From: Lysobacteraceae bacterium | GTDB lineage: Bacteria; Pseudomonadota; Gammaproteobacteria; Xanthomonadales; Ahniellaceae | NCBI GenBank assembly: GCA_021299185.1 | Contig: JAJTHZ010000089.1 | Coordinates: 1-40,847, forward strand | Length of the DNA: 40,847 bases | Direction of reading: 5' to 3' | In this document: piece after piece, positions 38,326 through 40,847 of the stretch | Position numbering within the stretch: the first letter of the stretch is position 1 | Layout: each line of letters starts with the position of its first letter | Notes under the pieces: generated by a model | Told to the model about the DNA's origin: nothing | Database searches by the model: none | Seen by the model: the letters and a program-made list of their open reading frames with translations, nothing else | Translations under genes and position numbers: made by a program

Positions 38326-39179
38326 GCAGCGTCATCCGCGCCCGCGGCCTGGTCAAGGCCTACGGCAAGTCGCGCGCGCTGGACGGCGTCGATTTCGACG
38401 TGCCGGCCGGCCGCATCGTGGGCCTGATCGGCCCCAACGGCGCCGGCAAGACCACCGCGCTGAAGGCGATCCTCGGCCTGACCGACTTCGAGGGCGAACT
38501 CTCGGTCCTGGGCTACGACCCGCGCACGCAGCGCACGCAGTTGATGAACGAGGTGTGCTTCATCGCCGACGTCGCGGTGCTGCCGCGCTGGATCCGGGTC
38601 GGCGAGGCGATCGAGTACGTCGAGGGCGTGCATCCGCGCTTCTCGCGCAAGACCTGCGAGGGCTTCCTCGCCAAGACCAAGCTCAAGCCCGCGATGCGGG
38701 TCAAGGAGCTCTCCAAGGGCATGGTGGCGCAGCTGCACCTGGCGCTGGTGATGGCGATCGACGCCAAGCTGCTGGTGCTGGACGAACCGACGCTGGGCCT
38801 CGACATCCTGTACCGCAAGGAGTTCTACCAGAACCTCCTCAACGAGTACTTCGACCACGAGAAGACCATCGTGGTCACCACCCACCAGGTGGAGGAGATC
38901 GAGCACATCCTGACCGACCTGCTGTTCATCAAGGACGGCCGGATCGCGCTGGCGGCCAGCATGGACGAGGTCGGCGAGCGCTTCACCGAGGCGATGGTGG
39001 CGCCCGAGAAGCGCGAGCAGGCGCTGGCGCTCAAGCCGCTGTACGAACGACAGGTGTTCGGGCGCAGCGTGTTCCTGTTCGACGGCCCCGCGCGCGACCA
39101 GCTCGCCGCGCTGGGCGAACTGCACAAGCCGAGCGTGGCCGACATCTTCGTCGCCACCATGAAGGGAGCCTACGCATGA
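38322..39179 (+). CDS. ABC transporter ATP-binding protein
   Basis: The 285-residue ATPase has Walker A GPNGAGKTT (37-45), signature LSKGM (130-134, in place of LSGGQ), Walker B LLVLDEP (150-156) followed by TLGLD, and the switch histidine H188 in VVTTHQVEEIE. The C-terminal 70 residues resemble the extension seen in ABC-2-type ATPases of GntR-linked exporters. The start overlaps the GntR stop and its stop overlaps the permease start, both ATGA. Substrate unknown; related systems respond to cell-envelope-active compounds. Confidence 0.94.
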   Translation: MSSVIRARGLVKAYGKSRALDGVDFDVPAGRIVGLIGPNGAGKTTALKAILGLTDFEGELSVLGYDPRTQRTQLMNEVCFIADVAVLPRWIRVGEAIEYVEGVHPRFSRKTCEGFLAKTKLKPAMRVKELSKGMVAQLHLALVMAIDAKLLVLDEPTLGLDILYRKEFYQNLLNEYFDHEKTIVVTTHQVEEIEHILTDLLFIKDGRIALAASMDEVGERFTEAMVAPEKREQALALKPLYERQVFGRSVFLFDGPARDQLAALGELHKPSVADIFVATMKGAYA

Positions 39180-40153
39180 ACCGCTACGTCACCCTGCTCA
39201 AGCGCGAGTACTGGGAGCACCGCGGCGGTTTCCTGTGGGCGCCGGTGTGGGCGGTCGTCGCGCTGCTGGCGATGAGCCTGATCGGCATGGGCGTGACCAG
39301 CTGGCACGCCAACCGCACCTTCGACGGCGAGATCCGGATCGGCGTGCCGCTGCAGAAGCTGCTGTCGGAGATCCCGCCCCACGAGATGGCCAAGCTCGGC
39401 CTCGGCTACGAGGCCGGCCTCGGCGGCTTCTGGCTGGTGATGCAGATCGTGCTGTTCTTCGTGCTGTTCTTCTACCTGCTCGGCGCGCTGTACGACGACC
39501 GCCGCGACCGCTCGATCCTGTTCTGGAAGTCGCTGCCGGTGTCGGACACCGAGACCGTGCTGAGCAAGGTCGCGGTGGCGGCGATCGGCGCCCCGCTGCT
39601 GGCCTGGGCGGCGACCGTGGTCCTGCACCTGCTGTTCCTGGGCATGCTCGGCGTGTTCGTGTTCGCCCACGGACTGAGCCCCATGGAGCTGGTCTGGGGC
39701 CCGGCCGAACCGCTGGCCCTGGCCGCCAAGATGCTGGCCCTGGTGCCGGTCAACGCGCTGTGGGCGCTGCCGGCGATCGGCTGGCTGCTGCTGGTGTCGG
39801 CCTTCGCGCGCAGCAAGCCGTTCCTGTGGGCGGTGGCGCTGCCGGTCGCCCTGGCGGTCGCGATCAACACCTTCGAACTGCTGGAGGCGCTGCGCATCCC
39901 GGACACCTGGTTCTGGCAGCACGTGGTGGGGCGCATCCTCACCAGCCTGGTGCCGCTGTCGTGGTTCGCCAACGCATTCATCGAGCGCGCCGAGCAGGCC
40001 GACATGAACGGGCCCGGCCCGGAGATGCTGGTCGACTGGTCGGTGATCGGCGGCGTGCTCGCATCGCCCGAGCTGTGGATCGGCGTGGTCGCCGGCACCG
40101 CGATGATCGCCGCCTCGATCCACTTCCGCCGCCGGCGCGAGCTGGCCGACTGA
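39176..40153 (+). CDS. ABC-2 type transporter permease
   Basis: The 325-residue inner-membrane protein has about six membrane segments: one near 20-42, a second near 85-105, then LSKVAVAAIGAPLLAWAATVVLHLLFLGMLGVFVFA, MLALVPVNALWALPAIGWLLLVSAFA, FLWAVALPVALAVAINTFEL and a last one near 300-318. A soluble loop with TSWHANRTFDGEIRIGVPL follows the first segment, and the YDDRRDRSILFWKSLPVSD motif is typical of ABC-2 exporters. ATG overlaps the ATPase stop. Partner of the upstream ATPase. Confidence 0.9.
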   Translation: MNRYVTLLKREYWEHRGGFLWAPVWAVVALLAMSLIGMGVTSWHANRTFDGEIRIGVPLQKLLSEIPPHEMAKLGLGYEAGLGGFWLVMQIVLFFVLFFYLLGALYDDRRDRSILFWKSLPVSDTETVLSKVAVAAIGAPLLAWAATVVLHLLFLGMLGVFVFAHGLSPMELVWGPAEPLALAAKMLALVPVNALWALPAIGWLLLVSAFARSKPFLWAVALPVALAVAINTFELLEALRIPDTWFWQHVVGRILTSLVPLSWFANAFIERAEQADMNGPGPEMLVDWSVIGGVLASPELWIGVVAGTAMIAASIHFRRRRELAD

Positions 40154-40161
40154 CGCCGCGG

Positions 40162-40188
40162 GCGGGGCCGGCGCGGCGCCGGCCCCGC
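40162..40188. terminator. Bidirectional hairpin between convergent genes
   Basis: A twelve-base-pair GC stem (40162-40173 with 40177-40188) and a three-base loop lie between the permease stop and the stop of the minus-strand gene. There is no strong T-tract. Confidence 0.55.
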
Positions 40189-40193
40189 GCGCC

Positions 40194-40847
40194 TTACTGG
40201 CGGATGTCGCGCAGCACGCGGTACTTGTTGTTGCCGTCCTTGAGCAGTTCGCTGCGGCCGAGGTTGATCCGGCCGACCAGGAAGTAGCGCTCCAGCTCCA
40301 GCCCCGCCACGCGCACCACCACCGCGAGGTCGTCGCCGACGTAGACGATGTCGCGCTGGTTGATCTGGGTCGGCGACAGCACGCCCTCGATGCGGTTGCC
40401 GCCGTTGTAGCGACGCTCCAGCGCGGTGCGCTCCTGTGCATGGCGCCCCGGCTCGGCGGCGGTGAACAGGTCGCGCTCCTCGGAGCGCACCGCGCGCAGG
40501 CGCGGGCTGTCGACGTTGCGGATCGGCTCCATCACCACGTAGCGGTTGGGCCCCGTCTCGCGCAGTTCGACGCGCATCAGCTCGATCCCGCCTTCCAGCC
40601 AGTACAGCTGGCTGCGCAGGCTGTCGCGGCGCTGCACGGCGATCACGTCGCCGCGCACGTACAGCACGTCCTTCGGCTCCAGCGACGACTGGCGGATGGT
40701 GCGCGTGATCGGCTCGCCCTCGTTGAGGCTCTGCTCGAGGCGGCGCTTGATCGCCGCGGTCTCGGCGGCGGCGCTGCCGGTGGTGGCGGCGGGACGCTCG
40801 GGCGTCGCGGCCGCCACCGGCGTCGCGGCGGGCGCCGGCGTCGGCTG
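40194..40847 (-). CDS. Unknown protein with internal repeat, cut by the window edge
   Basis: At least 217 residues; the frame runs without a stop to the right edge, where an Ala/Pro/Thr-rich stretch (PTPAPAATPVAAATPERPAAT) continues, so the N-terminus is missing. A GTG at 40817 could start it but has no clear support. Two segments are alike: PKDVLYVRGDVIAVQRRDSL...WLEGGIELMRVELRETGPNRYVV and QRDIVYVGDDLAVVVRVAGLEL...FLVGRINLGRSELLKDGNNKYRV. Each looks like a small beta-rich unit. I do not recognise the family; the low-complexity N-terminus suggests a linker after an export or anchor segment outside the window. Confidence 0.7.
   Translation of the reverse strand, partial: QPTPAPAATPVAAATPERPAATTGSAAAETAAIKRRLEQSLNEGEPITRTIRQSSLEPKDVLYVRGDVIAVQRRDSLRSQLYWLEGGIELMRVELRETGPNRYVVMEPIRNVDSPRLRAVRSEERDLFTAAEPGRHAQERTALERRYNGGNRIEGVLSPTQINQRDIVYVGDDLAVVVRVAGLELERYFLVGRINLGRSELLKDGNNKYRVLRDIRQ

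Overview
The window is very GC-rich (about 70% by eye), tightly packed and strongly G/C-biased at third codon positions. The gene set suggests a motile gammaproteobacterium of the Xanthomonadales/Lysobacterales type. The evidence is a complete flgB-L operon next to cheV, flgA, flgM and flgN, sigma-54 plus FliA (sigma-28) promoters, GTAG-headed palindromic repeats like those of Stenotrophomonas, and a YtrA-type GntR/ABC operon. The species cannot be named from the sequence alone.

Region 1 (1-13860) is the rod/hook flagellar locus. After a triplet of GTAG palindromes at the left edge, flgL, flgK, flgJ, flgI, flgH, flgG, flgF, flgE, flgD, flgC and flgB lie on the minus strand as one operon behind a sigma-54 promoter near 11290. 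cheV has a FliA-type promoter and is divergent from flgA, which has a sigma-54 motif nearly identical to that of flgB. flgM and flgN follow behind another FliA-type promoter. This is the usual class II/III flagellar hierarchy written in the promoters.

Region 2 (13914-27652) is a signalling cluster for cyclic di-GMP. A soluble PAS histidine kinase converges on a three-gene minus-strand operon joined by ATGA overlaps: a 1924-residue membrane sensor kinase (CHASE, GAF, seven PAS), a single-domain receiver, and a REC-PAS-PAS-LOV-GGDEF-EAL-REC protein. The LOV domain carries the photo-active cysteine motif and all flavin contacts, so blue light, two phosphorelay inputs and c-di-GMP turnover appear to meet in one polypeptide beside the flagellar genes. 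Divergent from this operon are an ECF-type sigma factor and a diguanylate cyclase with degenerate receiver-like domains, preceded by a FliA-like motif. This cluster is the most interesting part of the window.

Region 3 (27672-40847) is mixed. It holds UDP-glucuronate decarboxylase and UDP-glucose dehydrogenase (UDP-xylose supply), a secreted lamin-tail-like protein broken by two frameshifts, a nucleotidyltransferase-fold protein, a periplasmic FKBP, a fused ATP sulfurylase/APS kinase, DUF3429, an NTF2-like protein, a periplasmic glutathione peroxidase, and a four-gene operon (small secreted protein, GntR regulator, ABC ATPase, ABC permease) with a palindromic operator candidate. A repeat-containing protein of unknown function is cut by the right edge. 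I saw no tRNA, rRNA, CRISPR array, insertion sequence or prophage gene.
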